A DNA stretch of 36,178 bases, from the NCBI GenBank assembly GCA_030146705.1, contig JASLBE010000067.1, forward strand, positions 1 to 36,178. Direction: 5' to 3'. The notes under the pieces are model-generated. The model saw nothing but the letters and a program-made list of their open reading frames with translations, searched no databases and had not been told where the DNA came from. Every line of letters starts with the position of its first letter. The first letter of the stretch is position 1. Below are positions 16,966-23,489 of this stretch, piece by piece. This DNA comes from Tissierellales bacterium. GTDB lineage: Bacteria > Bacillota > Clostridia > Tissierellales > Tissierellaceae. The position numbers and the translations under genes were made by a program.

Positions 16966-17262
16966 TAAATCACTCCCCTATTTTTTTATAATTATAACCA
17001 TAATAACTATGTATACATAAAATAACACTATACGCCTTTAAGATTCCAGTATATTTTTTGCTAACCTTCATAGTTGGAATTATTAGAAAACTTATTTTAA
17101 AGTATATAGTGCTAGTTTACACATTTAATTATAGTTAATAAAAAACGATTTAAAGATAATATTAACATAATTTTCCATTTATGTAAAGATTGTAATAAGT
17201 TCTTCCTTACATTTTTTGCTATTTCTATTAATAATATCAATAAATCATTTTCTTTTCAATAG
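16966..17262 (-). promoter_or_regulatory. Upstream region of the peptide transporter operon
   Basis: 297 bp without a gene, very AT-rich. Minus-strand TTTACA at 17187-17182 and TAATAT at 17164-17159, 17 nt apart, form a possible promoter. A further TATAAT lies near 17133-17128. ATTCCA at 17043-17048 and TGGAAT at 17075-17080 are an inverted repeat within the presumed leader. No T-box or known riboswitch core was recognised, and no clear terminator follows the CYTH gene that ends at 17263. Confidence 0.35.
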
Positions 17263-17814
17263 CTATTTACCTACCAATTGATTTTTTAATTCTACAATTG
17301 AAAGTATGCTGACATTTTCCTTAGGTATTTCCAATAGGTCCAAGGCTCTTTGTAAATCTTCTTCTTTCTTAACTTCTATTTCCATATAAGGTGTAGGATA
17401 GGTCTCCTCATCCCACTTATCTAGGTCAAACCTAATATCACCTAATAGGTAGGTTTTCCTATCCTTATAACCTATGTTTACTATTTCATAGCCCAAGAGC
17501 TCCAATATTTTTATAATATTTTCCTTATCATCAGGCCCTTCAAGCCTAACATCCAACTCTATATTTTCCCTAACTTTTTTACCCTTTAAATTTTTCTTAA
17601 ATGTTAACTTGCTAGTTTTTTCATTAGTTACAAGGTTTAGCTTGTCCCTAATCCTTAAATAGCCATCTAAGTCCTTCTGGATTTTTTTATCCCGAGTATC
17701 AATCACTATATTTGTCTGCTTCTCTACAGACTTTAAAACTCCACCTAAAGATTTTATCTTCTCTTCAAGAAGTCCCAAGTCCATATTTAAAATCTTAACT
17801 TCAAGTTCTAACAT
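17263..17814 (-). CDS. CYTH domain protein (class IV adenylate cyclase / triphosphatase-like)
   Basis: A 183-aa CYTH (CyaB-thiamine triphosphatase) protein, a triphosphate tunnel enzyme. The hallmark ExExK is E3-E5-K7. Other tunnel residues are R54 and R56 in YLRIRD, K73 in LTFKK, R82/E84/E86, K117 and R119, D130/D132 and E145/E147. The set looks complete, so it should be active on a triphosphate substrate. Members make cAMP, hydrolyse thiamine triphosphate or cleave inorganic tripolyphosphate; sequence alone does not decide between these. It starts 2 nt after the nagB stop, using GGAGAG inside the end of nagB, so the two are translationally coupled. Confidence 0.88.
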   Translation of the reverse strand: MLELEVKILNMDLGLLEEKIKSLGGVLKSVEKQTNIVIDTRDKKIQKDLDGYLRIRDKLNLVTNEKTSKLTFKKNLKGKKVRENIELDVRLEGPDDKENIIKILELLGYEIVNIGYKDRKTYLLGDIRFDLDKWDEETYPTPYMEIEVKKEEDLQRALDLLEIPKENVSILSIVELKNQLVGK

Positions 17815-17816
17815 AA

Positions 17817-18551
17817 CTACTCTCCTATTAGTTTGTAGGCCTCTTCATCTAAAATCACTGTAACATTTGGGTGGACCAAAAGAAAAGAAACAGGTAGGTC
17901 TGTTGTAACAATATTTTCAGTCAAAAGCCTCTTAATTACTTCAGCCTTCTTTTCTCCATTTGCTAAAAGAACTATCTCTTTAGCCTTCATAATACCGCCC
18001 ATACCAAGGGTTATAGCAGTTCTTGGTACATCTTCTATTGAATCAAAAAACCTGGAATTCACTTCTATAGTAGACTCTTCAAGTTCTGTGATATTAGTAC
18101 CAACACTTAAATAAGACCCTGGCTCATTAAAGGCAATATGTCCATCCTCTCCAATTCCCAGTAGTTGAATATCAATCCCACCAGAATTTTCTATTTTACT
18201 ATCATACTCCCTACAAAAAGCCTCTAAATCTTTAGCTTTTCCATCAGGGATATTTATATTATCCCTATTTATATTTATATGGTTAAACAGGTTGTCATTC
18301 ATAAAATACCTATAGCTAGTCTCATCTTCCTCTGATAAGCCTACATACTCATCTAAATTAAAAGTTTTTACCCTACTAAAGTCTAGCTTGCCTTCTTTAT
18401 GCTCTCTTATAAGTTCCCTATACATTCCTATAGGCGTACTACCTGTGGCAAGGCCTAGGGTTATCTCTGGATTTTTTCTTATTCTTTCTATAAAGATTTC
18501 TGCTGCTCTTTTGCTCATTTCATCGTAATTTTTTGTTACTATAACTTTCAT
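17817..18551 (-). CDS. nagB: Glucosamine-6-phosphate deaminase
   Basis: Converts glucosamine 6-phosphate to fructose 6-phosphate and ammonia. 244 aa, the usual length. Phosphate-binding GLATGSTP at 33-40, FNLDEYVGL with catalytic D67 at 64-72, and GIGEDGHIAFNEPG at 132-145 with the ring-opening D136/H138 pair. No nagA or amino-sugar transporter is nearby; instead it sits between a metallophosphoesterase and a CYTH protein. The ribosome site AGGAGG overlaps the 9-nt gap after the upstream gene, so all three are likely one transcript. Confidence 0.95.
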   Translation of the reverse strand: MKVIVTKNYDEMSKRAAEIFIERIRKNPEITLGLATGSTPIGMYRELIREHKEGKLDFSRVKTFNLDEYVGLSEEDETSYRYFMNDNLFNHININRDNINIPDGKAKDLEAFCREYDSKIENSGGIDIQLLGIGEDGHIAFNEPGSYLSVGTNITELEESTIEVNSRFFDSIEDVPRTAITLGMGGIMKAKEIVLLANGEKKAEVIKRLLTENIVTTDLPVSFLLVHPNVTVILDEEAYKLIGE

Positions 18552-18560
18552 AATTACCTC

Positions 18561-19259
18561 CTACATTATCTTTTTAGGAATAAAGTTAATAAAATCACTT
18601 GCGACACATACATACTCTACACCATTAATTTTGCCTTCTTTTACATATTTATGTCCATCTCCATGTAAATGCCCATAGATACATATGTCCACATTATATT
18701 CCTCTAAAATTTCACCAAATTTATTTGGCTCTAAATTTATATCAAAAGGTGGATAATGTAACATAACAATTAAAGTTTCGTACTCATCTTTTATAGAATC
18801 TAAAGACAATCTCAACCTATGAATCTCTCTTTTAAAAATTTTCTCATTATGTTCGTCATCTCCATCTTCAATACCCTGTGCTATATCTATATCTGTCCAC
18901 CCTCTGGTGCCAGCAACAACTACACCTCCATAGCTATAGTTGTTATTCTGGAGAAAATCTATAGTTTTAAAATTATATTCATTAAGTTTTTTAAGACTAA
19001 CCCACCAATAATCGTGGTTACCCTTTATCATAAGCTTCCTGCCTGGTAGTTCCTCTATTTTCTTTAAGTCTTCATATGCCTCATCATATTTTAGTGCCCA
19101 AGAGATATCTCCTGGTAGTAATACCAAGTCATCTTCTCCTACTAGTTTTTTCCAATTTTCCATTATTTTATCTTCATGACCTATCCAATGCTGACCAAAA
19201 ATATCCATTGGTTTATCCCCAACACTATCAAAATGCAAATCAGCAATAGCAAATACCAT
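18561..19259 (-). CDS. Calcineurin-like metallophosphoesterase
   Basis: A 232-aa two-metal phosphoesterase. Ligands in order: D7 and H9 (ADLHFD), D51 (PGDISW), N81-H82 (KGNHDYWW), a His in MLHYPPF, and the C-terminal GHLHG. This is the complete set. Substrate is unknown; members hydrolyse phosphomonoesters, cyclic nucleotides or nucleotide conjugates. Start: the open frame begins at an ATG at 19277, but the ribosome site AGAGG lies inside that stretch and is 7 nt before the ATG at 19259, which gives the normal N-terminus MVFAIADLH. An extended -10 promoter and a palindrome precede it, so this gene likely begins the nagB-CYTH transcript. Confidence 0.9.
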   Translation of the reverse strand: MVFAIADLHFDSVGDKPMDIFGQHWIGHEDKIMENWKKLVGEDDLVLLPGDISWALKYDEAYEDLKKIEELPGRKLMIKGNHDYWWVSLKKLNEYNFKTIDFLQNNNYSYGGVVVAGTRGWTDIDIAQGIEDGDDEHNEKIFKREIHRLRLSLDSIKDEYETLIVMLHYPPFDINLEPNKFGEILEEYNVDICIYGHLHGDGHKYVKEGKINGVEYVCVASDFINFIPKKIM

Positions 19260-19283
19260 TCTATCACCTCTAATCATTTTGAA

Positions 19284-19301
19284 ATTTAACTTTTGTTAAA
19301 T
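19284..19301 (-). promoter_or_regulatory. Palindrome in the leader of the metallophosphoesterase gene
   Basis: ATTTAAC and GTTAAAT flank TTTT: a perfect 7-bp inverted repeat about 10 nt downstream of the likely -10 box and 25 nt before the start codon. No T-run follows, so an operator or mRNA hairpin is more likely than a terminator. Confidence 0.4.
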
Positions 19302-19310
19302 CTCTTAGCT

Positions 19311-19319
19311 ATTATAACA
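19311..19319 (-). promoter_or_regulatory. Extended -10 promoter for metallophosphoesterase-nagB-CYTH
   Basis: Minus strand TGTTATAAT is a perfect TATAAT with the TGn extension. No good -35 is present, which extended -10 promoters do not need. It lies 10 nt past the stop of the isochorismatase-like gene. Confidence 0.5.
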
Positions 19320-19328
19320 CATTTAAGA

Positions 19329-19973
19329 TTATTTTATTAAAGCTGATAGAATTTTAAATTCTTCTGTACCTGCCCTTTCAAGTAATTCAAAAATCAAGGT
19401 CTCAGTATTTGTTATTTCTCCACCGTTACCCTTTATTAATTCTAGGCCACTATTTAAATTTTCATCAGTCCTGGAATCAACAGCCTCCCTAGGAATTAGG
19501 ACATTATAGCCTTTAGCCAGTAGGTCTTTGGCTGTTTGATAAACACATATATGGGCCTCCATGCCAACCAATATATAATTTCTTTTTTCCAAGCCTATAA
19601 TATAATCACTTATAGTATTATCTCTCATAGCAGAAAAACTAATTTTTTCAAAAATTTTATGGTTGCTAGGAAGAACTTCTTTAATATCATTAATAGTAAG
19701 TCCTAGCCCCTTAGGATATTGTTCAGTGACAATAACTGGTATTTTTAAAAGCTCTGCCATTTTTAATAAAATCCTAGTATTTTTTATACTCCTAAGCTGG
19801 TTTTTCATAGCAGGAGCCAATTTTTCTTGAATATCTACAAGTATAATAGCTGTATTGTTGGCATTTAAATCTTTTAGGTTCTTTTTAGCCCTCATAGCAC
19901 TTGTAAGCCTATTAAATTCTTCTTCCAATTTATATAAATTTTCTTTTAAATTATTATTTAAATTATTATCCAA
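19329..19973 (-). CDS. Isochorismatase-family cysteine hydrolase
   Basis: Cysteine hydrolase of about 214 aa with the Asp-Lys-Cys triad of the isochorismatase/nicotinamidase superfamily: D47 in ILVDIQ, K110 in FEKISFSA, and C143 in GMEAHICVYQTA. The EAHICV pattern is that of hydrolases of unspecified substrate (YcaC/ISOC1-like), not a classical nicotinamidase. The N-terminus is asparagine-rich (LDNNLNNNLKENL) and helical, an extra segment of about 40 residues before the core. Start: an ATG at 19994 overlaps the preceding stop (ATGA), but a perfect AGGAGG lies between it and a TTG at 19973 at proper spacing, so TTG is preferred. Substrate unknown. Confidence 0.85.
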   Translation of the reverse strand: MDNNLNNNLKENLYKLEEEFNRLTSAMRAKKNLKDLNANNTAIILVDIQEKLAPAMKNQLRSIKNTRILLKMAELLKIPVIVTEQYPKGLGLTINDIKEVLPSNHKIFEKISFSAMRDNTISDYIIGLEKRNYILVGMEAHICVYQTAKDLLAKGYNVLIPREAVDSRTDENLNSGLELIKGNGGEITNTETLIFELLERAGTEEFKILSALIK

Positions 19974-19990
19974 TTTCCCCCTCCTAACAA

Positions 19991-20965
19991 TCATTCTTTA
20001 AGCCTATAATAAAGTACACCATCTTCCATCTTCCTATCTAGTTTATCCCTGTTGTAAAAATATTCTAGATGTGCTAAAGCTTCTCCTGAAGCAAACCATT
20101 TTTGTGCCGGTGGAAATTCCTCCCAAGAATTAGCCCTTATCCTCCAAGTCATTTTTTCTGCAACCTCTTTGGTTGTCATGTATTCATTAGATAAAATATT
20201 ATATACTTCTTCCAGTCTCTCATAGTGGTGGTCTATAATTTCCTTGGCCCTCCTAGGATGGTCAGTCATTATAGTTCTATGGGAAGAAAATATATAGTCA
20301 ATATCTAGGGGAATTATCTTCTCCAAGCTTTTTATATAGGTCCCAAGGTCATCTGTCTCAAAAGACCAAAAAGCTATATTAGGTGTAATCCTATCTAATA
20401 TGTGGTCTCCTGAAAAATATATTTTATGATTTTTCTCATAAAGTCCAATTTGTCCCGTTGTATGTCCTGGAGTTTCTATTACAAAAAATTCAAAATCTCC
20501 TATCTTTAAACTGTCTCCCTCTTTTAAATAGGTAAAGTCTACTGGTTCACTTAACCTAAACTTATAGGCTGGATGGTCTGTATATTTAACCCCATCATTT
20601 TCTAGCCCAGACATATACATTTGAGATCCTATTCCTTCCCAGTATTCCTCTGTTACCATATGGTTTATAAGCTCTCCATCTATCTTGCTTGCATATATAT
20701 GGTCACTTGTATCCTTAAATTCTGATACATTTCCAGAATGGTCTGCATGTAGGTGGGTAATAAAAACATCTAATTTGTTTAAGTCTACACCTAACTCCTT
20801 AAGCCCATTCATTAAGTCTTCCTTTGATTCTTTCCTATTAAAGCCTGTATCTATTAATAAGGACCTATCATCAGATTTTATTAAATAAGAATTTAACTCT
20901 TTTAATGGATTATTTGGAAGTTTAATTCCTATTCTATATATATTGTCGTATACTTTTTCTACCAT
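19991..20965 (-). CDS. MBL-fold metallo-hydrolase
   Basis: A 324-aa metallo-beta-lactamase-fold hydrolase. The zinc motif HLHADH is at 71-76, then PGHTTGQIGLY and FSGDHILD provide further ligands. An additional C-terminal region of about 100 residues (from SSHRTI) ends in a helical, winged-helix-like segment. The opening NPLKELNSYLI is typical of glyoxalase II-like or broad-specificity MBL proteins. Reaction unknown. Start: the GTG at 20974 overlaps the ribosome site GAGGTGAT, so the ATG at 20965, 8 nt after it, is used. A perfect TATAAT lies at 20989-20984, about 20 nt upstream. First gene of a possible five-gene minus-strand unit, divergent from sdaAB. Confidence 0.88.
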   Translation of the reverse strand: MVEKVYDNIYRIGIKLPNNPLKELNSYLIKSDDRSLLIDTGFNRKESKEDLMNGLKELGVDLNKLDVFITHLHADHSGNVSEFKDTSDHIYASKIDGELINHMVTEEYWEGIGSQMYMSGLENDGVKYTDHPAYKFRLSEPVDFTYLKEGDSLKIGDFEFFVIETPGHTTGQIGLYEKNHKIYFSGDHILDRITPNIAFWSFETDDLGTYIKSLEKIIPLDIDYIFSSHRTIMTDHPRRAKEIIDHHYERLEEVYNILSNEYMTTKEVAEKMTWRIRANSWEEFPPAQKWFASGEALAHLEYFYNRDKLDRKMEDGVLYYRLKE

Positions 20966-21030
20966 ATCAATCACCTCTTTTTTATTATACCCTGAATTTT
21001 AACTATAAACTTACTTTTCTAAATTTACCT

Positions 21031-21040
21031 GCCTATAGGC
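21031..21040. promoter_or_regulatory. Palindrome beside the sdaAB promoter
   Basis: GCCTATAGGC, a perfect 10-bp palindrome, ends 3 bp before the -35 box of the sda promoter and lies about 40 bp upstream of the divergent MBL gene's -10 box. A position suited to an activator or a repressor of either gene. Confidence 0.4.
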
Positions 21041-21043
21041 TAA

Positions 21044-21072
21044 TTGATTATTGCCAGCTTAAATGGTAAAAT
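21044..21072 (+). promoter_or_regulatory. Promoter of sdaAB-sdaAA
   Basis: TTGATT at 21044-21049, 17-nt spacer, TAAAAT at 21067-21072; 4/6 and 5/6 matches at consensus spacing. The -10 ends 24 nt before the ATG and the ribosome site GGGAGG lies between. Confidence 0.7.
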
Positions 21073-21096
21073 CTAAGTAGTAAGGGAGGTTTATAT

Positions 21097-21765
21097 ATGA
21101 AAGAATATGGTATTTTTGATATACTTGGACCTGTTATGATTGGCCCATCAAGTTCTCATACTGCAGGGGCTGCAAGAATTGGTAATATGGCCAAGGTTAT
21201 TTTAGGCAAGCCTTTTAAAAAGGTTACATTCTACCTACATGGTTCCTTTGCTAAGACCTCTATTGGACACGGAACTGATAGGGCCTTGCTAGGTGGTGTT
21301 ATGGGGTTAAGACCTGATGATGAAAGACTTACTGATGCTTTTAATCTTGCTAAAAAAGCAGGTATAGAATATGAATTTGTAGAAAAGGATTTAGGCTACC
21401 AGCACCCTAATACTGTAAAAATCGAATTTTTAACTGAAGATAATTCTCTATTTTATGTTACTGGTTCTTCAATTGGTGGTGGAAATATAGTAATTAGCAA
21501 TATTGATGGGACTGAAGTAGAATTAAGTGGCAATAGTCCAACTATTTTAATTAGGAACAAAGATACTAAGGGGGTTATTGCCCATATTAGTACTACCCTT
21601 TCAATTGAAAACATAAATATTGCAACTATGTCTGTTGTTAGAAAAGATAATATTGCCACTATGGTTATTGAAATAGATTCTCCCGTAAATTCAAAGTTAA
21701 TTGATGCAATTAGCCAGTCTAATGATATTTTATATATTGCAGGAATTAATCCTATTAAGGAGTGA
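21097..21765 (+). CDS. sdaAB: L-serine ammonia-lyase, iron-sulfur-dependent, beta subunit
   Basis: Regulatory/structural subunit of the two-chain oxygen-sensitive L-serine dehydratase, which converts serine to pyruvate and ammonia. 222 aa. The family motif GPSSSHTAGAARIGN is at 16-30. GSFAKTSIGHGTDRALLGG and QHPNTVKI follow, then IGGGNI. A C-terminal ACT domain (about 148-222, HISTTLSIENINIATMSVVR) usually senses an amino acid. The stop TGA overlaps the alpha-subunit ribosome site AAGGAGTGA. With sdaAA it is the only plus-strand transcription unit in the window. Confidence 0.96.
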   Translation: MKEYGIFDILGPVMIGPSSSHTAGAARIGNMAKVILGKPFKKVTFYLHGSFAKTSIGHGTDRALLGGVMGLRPDDERLTDAFNLAKKAGIEYEFVEKDLGYQHPNTVKIEFLTEDNSLFYVTGSSIGGGNIVISNIDGTEVELSGNSPTILIRNKDTKGVIAHISTTLSIENINIATMSVVRKDNIATMVIEIDSPVNSKLIDAISQSNDILYIAGINPIKE

Positions 21766-21769
21766 ACAA

Positions 21770-22642
21770 ATGTTTGATAATACTCAGGAGTTTATAAATT
21801 ATTGTATTAAAAATAATAAAACTGTAGCAGAAGCCAGTTTGGAAAAAGAAGTTAATTCTTCTAGCCTTACTAGGGAGACTATCTTGGCTAACCTTGAGGA
21901 GATTTTATCCATAATGGAATCCTCAAGTAGCTATTGCCTGGACAAGGATATCCAGTCTATGGGAAATTTAATCGGAAAGGAAGCCAGACTCTTAGAAGAG
22001 TATCGTAAAAATAATACTAGCCTTTCTGGAGACTTTATTATTTCTGCTGCGGCTAAAGCCCTGTCTACTTCTCAAGTAAATGCTTCTATGGGCAAAATAG
22101 TTGCAGCTCCAACTGCAGGGGCTGCTGGTATCTTACCTGCTGTACTTTTTGCCTATAAAGAAAAGTTTAACTGTGATAATTCAACCCTAGTAAGAGGTCT
22201 TTTAGCCTCTTCTTTTGTAGGAGAAGTAATAGCCAAAAAAGCTAGTATCTCTGGGGCTGAAGGTGGCTGTCAAGCTGAGTGTGGGTCTGCTGCTAGTATG
22301 GCTGCTGCTGCCTTGGTTGAAATGCAAAATGGTAGTGTCAACCAAGTTTTCGATGCCGCTTCCTTCGCCCTTATAAATATTATGGGCCTTGTTTGTGATC
22401 CAGTTGCAGGACTTGTTGAATACCCTTGTAATATAAGAAATGCTTCTGGGGTTACCAATGCCTATTTATCAGCTGATTTGGCCTTGGCTGGAATTACTAG
22501 CATAATTCCTTTCGATGAGGTTGTTGAATCTATGGACCAGGTTGGTAGGCTAATGCATAGTTCTCTTAGGGAAACGGCCCTTGGAGGTATAGCTTCTACT
22601 AGGACTGGAAATGAAATAAAAAAATCTTTAAACATAAAATAA
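21770..22642 (+). CDS. sdaAA: L-serine ammonia-lyase, iron-sulfur-dependent, alpha subunit
   Basis: Catalytic subunit carrying the [4Fe-4S] cluster that binds the serine hydroxyl, Lewis-acid style as in aconitase. 290 aa. Candidate cluster cysteines are C167 and C171 (GGCQAECG), C209 (LVCDPVAGLVEYP) and C220 (PCNIRNASG). The substrate loop APTAGAAGILPAV is at about 113-125. Start: the frame is open from 21701 inside sdaAB, but the ATG at 21770 is 6 nt after AGGAGTGA and only 4 nt past the sdaAB stop, and gives the family N-terminus. Product pyruvate would feed NifJ, encoded 16 kb away. Confidence 0.96.
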   Translation: MFDNTQEFINYCIKNNKTVAEASLEKEVNSSSLTRETILANLEEILSIMESSSSYCLDKDIQSMGNLIGKEARLLEEYRKNNTSLSGDFIISAAAKALSTSQVNASMGKIVAAPTAGAAGILPAVLFAYKEKFNCDNSTLVRGLLASSFVGEVIAKKASISGAEGGCQAECGSAASMAAAALVEMQNGSVNQVFDAASFALINIMGLVCDPVAGLVEYPCNIRNASGVTNAYLSADLALAGITSIIPFDEVVESMDQVGRLMHSSLRETALGGIASTRTGNEIKKSLNIK

Positions 22643-22666
22643 AAAAATCCCCTCGGGGATTTTTTT
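22642..22666. terminator. Bidirectional terminator between sdaAA and the convergent small gene
   Basis: ATCCCC and GGGGAT with a minimal TC centre, flanked by A7 on the left and T7 on the right, form a GC-tight hairpin with T-runs in both directions. It starts in the last base of the sdaAA stop and reaches into the stop codon of the minus-strand gene at 22665, so both transcripts end in the same 25 bp. Confidence 0.92.
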
Positions 22667-22946
22667 ATTCCAACTTAGATAAAATTACCTCTATGTCTAT
22701 ACTAGCTTCTTCCAACCTTTCTTGGTCTTCTATAGACATATTTTCATTTCCACTAGATAATTCTGATGCTAGGTACATACAAGTTAGTAACATATCTTTT
22801 GATACCCTTTGTTCATCTTGGCTCTTTATTACAAATTCATTTAAATAGCTTAAGATTTCATTAAAATCTTCTTCAATGAACTTATCTTCCAACCTAACAT
22901 CTTTTAAAAAAGATAAAACTTGTTCCCTAAACTTAACATTTGCCAT
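22665..22946 (-). CDS. Small acidic protein of unknown function
   Basis: A 93-aa protein I do not recognise. It is acidic, predicted mostly helical (alternating hydrophobic/charged: FREQVLSFLKDVRLEDKFIEEDFNEILSYLNEFV), and has one cysteine, in LLTCMYLASEL. No signal peptide, no membrane segment. Good ribosome site GGAG 7 nt before ATG and a well-formed terminator make it a real gene. It is downstream of the 23037-23432 gene in the same direction with a 90-nt gap, so the two could be cotranscribed. Confidence 0.75.
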   Translation of the reverse strand: MANVKFREQVLSFLKDVRLEDKFIEEDFNEILSYLNEFVIKSQDEQRVSKDMLLTCMYLASELSSGNENMSIEDQERLEEASIDIEVILSKLE

Positions 22947-23036
22947 TTTATCACTCCATATTTTCTATTCAAAGTCATATTATATATTAATTCATAACTT
23001 TTTTCCATATTTATCTTACCCATAAGCACTTCTTTC

Positions 23037-23432
23037 TTAAATAGGGTAGGCCTTATAGTCCGAATAATACTTCTCCATTAGTTCATCTATATCCATCATA
23101 TTATCAAAAAATAAATGTCTACTATAAACCTCTCCAATAATTGGCCTGTCCTTATTAAGTTCCAAGTTTCTTACTATATCCATATCAACTATTTCAAAAT
23201 AGCCAAGTAGCTTGACTACACTATTATAAACAAGGTCTCCATTAGCATTAAGGTACTCTTCACTATTTAACTTATCTTTGAAAAATTGTAAAAGATAAGC
23301 CTCGCTCTTATTAAAAAAATCATTTTCTAAAAAAGTTAAAACTATTGATTCTTCAAAACTATAGGACCTAGTCTCCAGCTCATCCTTAGAATAGACCAAA
23401 GTTTTTAATAATTTTACAGAATAAACTTTCAT
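23037..23432 (-). CDS. Hypothetical protein, DUF4288-like
   Basis: 131 aa. The opening VYSVKLLKTLVYS, the following SFEESIVLTF and the later GEVYSRHLFFD recall DUF4288 proteins, small cytoplasmic proteins without known function; this is pattern recollection, not a search. No membrane segment or catalytic motif is visible. Start: the frame is open 7 codons upstream, but AGGAGG lies within that stretch, 5 nt before the ATG at 23432. That AGGAGG directly abuts the nfnB terminator, leaving no room for a normal promoter (see findings). Confidence 0.75.
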   Translation of the reverse strand: MKVYSVKLLKTLVYSKDELETRSYSFEESIVLTFLENDFFNKSEAYLLQFFKDKLNSEEYLNANGDLVYNSVVKLLGYFEIVDMDIVRNLELNKDRPIIGEVYSRHLFFDNMMDIDELMEKYYSDYKAYPI

Positions 23433-23443
23433 TTTTCCTCCTA

Positions 23444-23476
23444 AAAAATACAACTAGCAAGGCTAGTTGTATTTTT
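23444..23476 (-). terminator. Rho-independent terminator of the pgm-nfnA-nfnB operon
   Basis: ATACAACTAGC pairs perfectly with GCTAGTTGTAT around AAG; flanking A/T pairs extend the stem to about 15 bp. On the minus strand the T-run TTTTTT is immediately followed by AGGAGG, the ribosome site of the next gene. Confidence 0.88.
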
Positions 23477-23489
23477 ATAAATTTATTAT

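Noticed and set aside
16966..17262. Possible T-box or riboswitch before the peptide transporter operon
   Set aside because: No T-box AGGGTGG-type box or other known core seen, and no terminator/antiterminator pair before the start codon.
22904..23023. A 39-codon minus-strand frame between the two unknown small genes
   Set aside because: Only a poor ribosome site (GAAG), and the end runs out of frame into the start of the 93-aa gene; it could be a coupling peptide but evidence is too thin.
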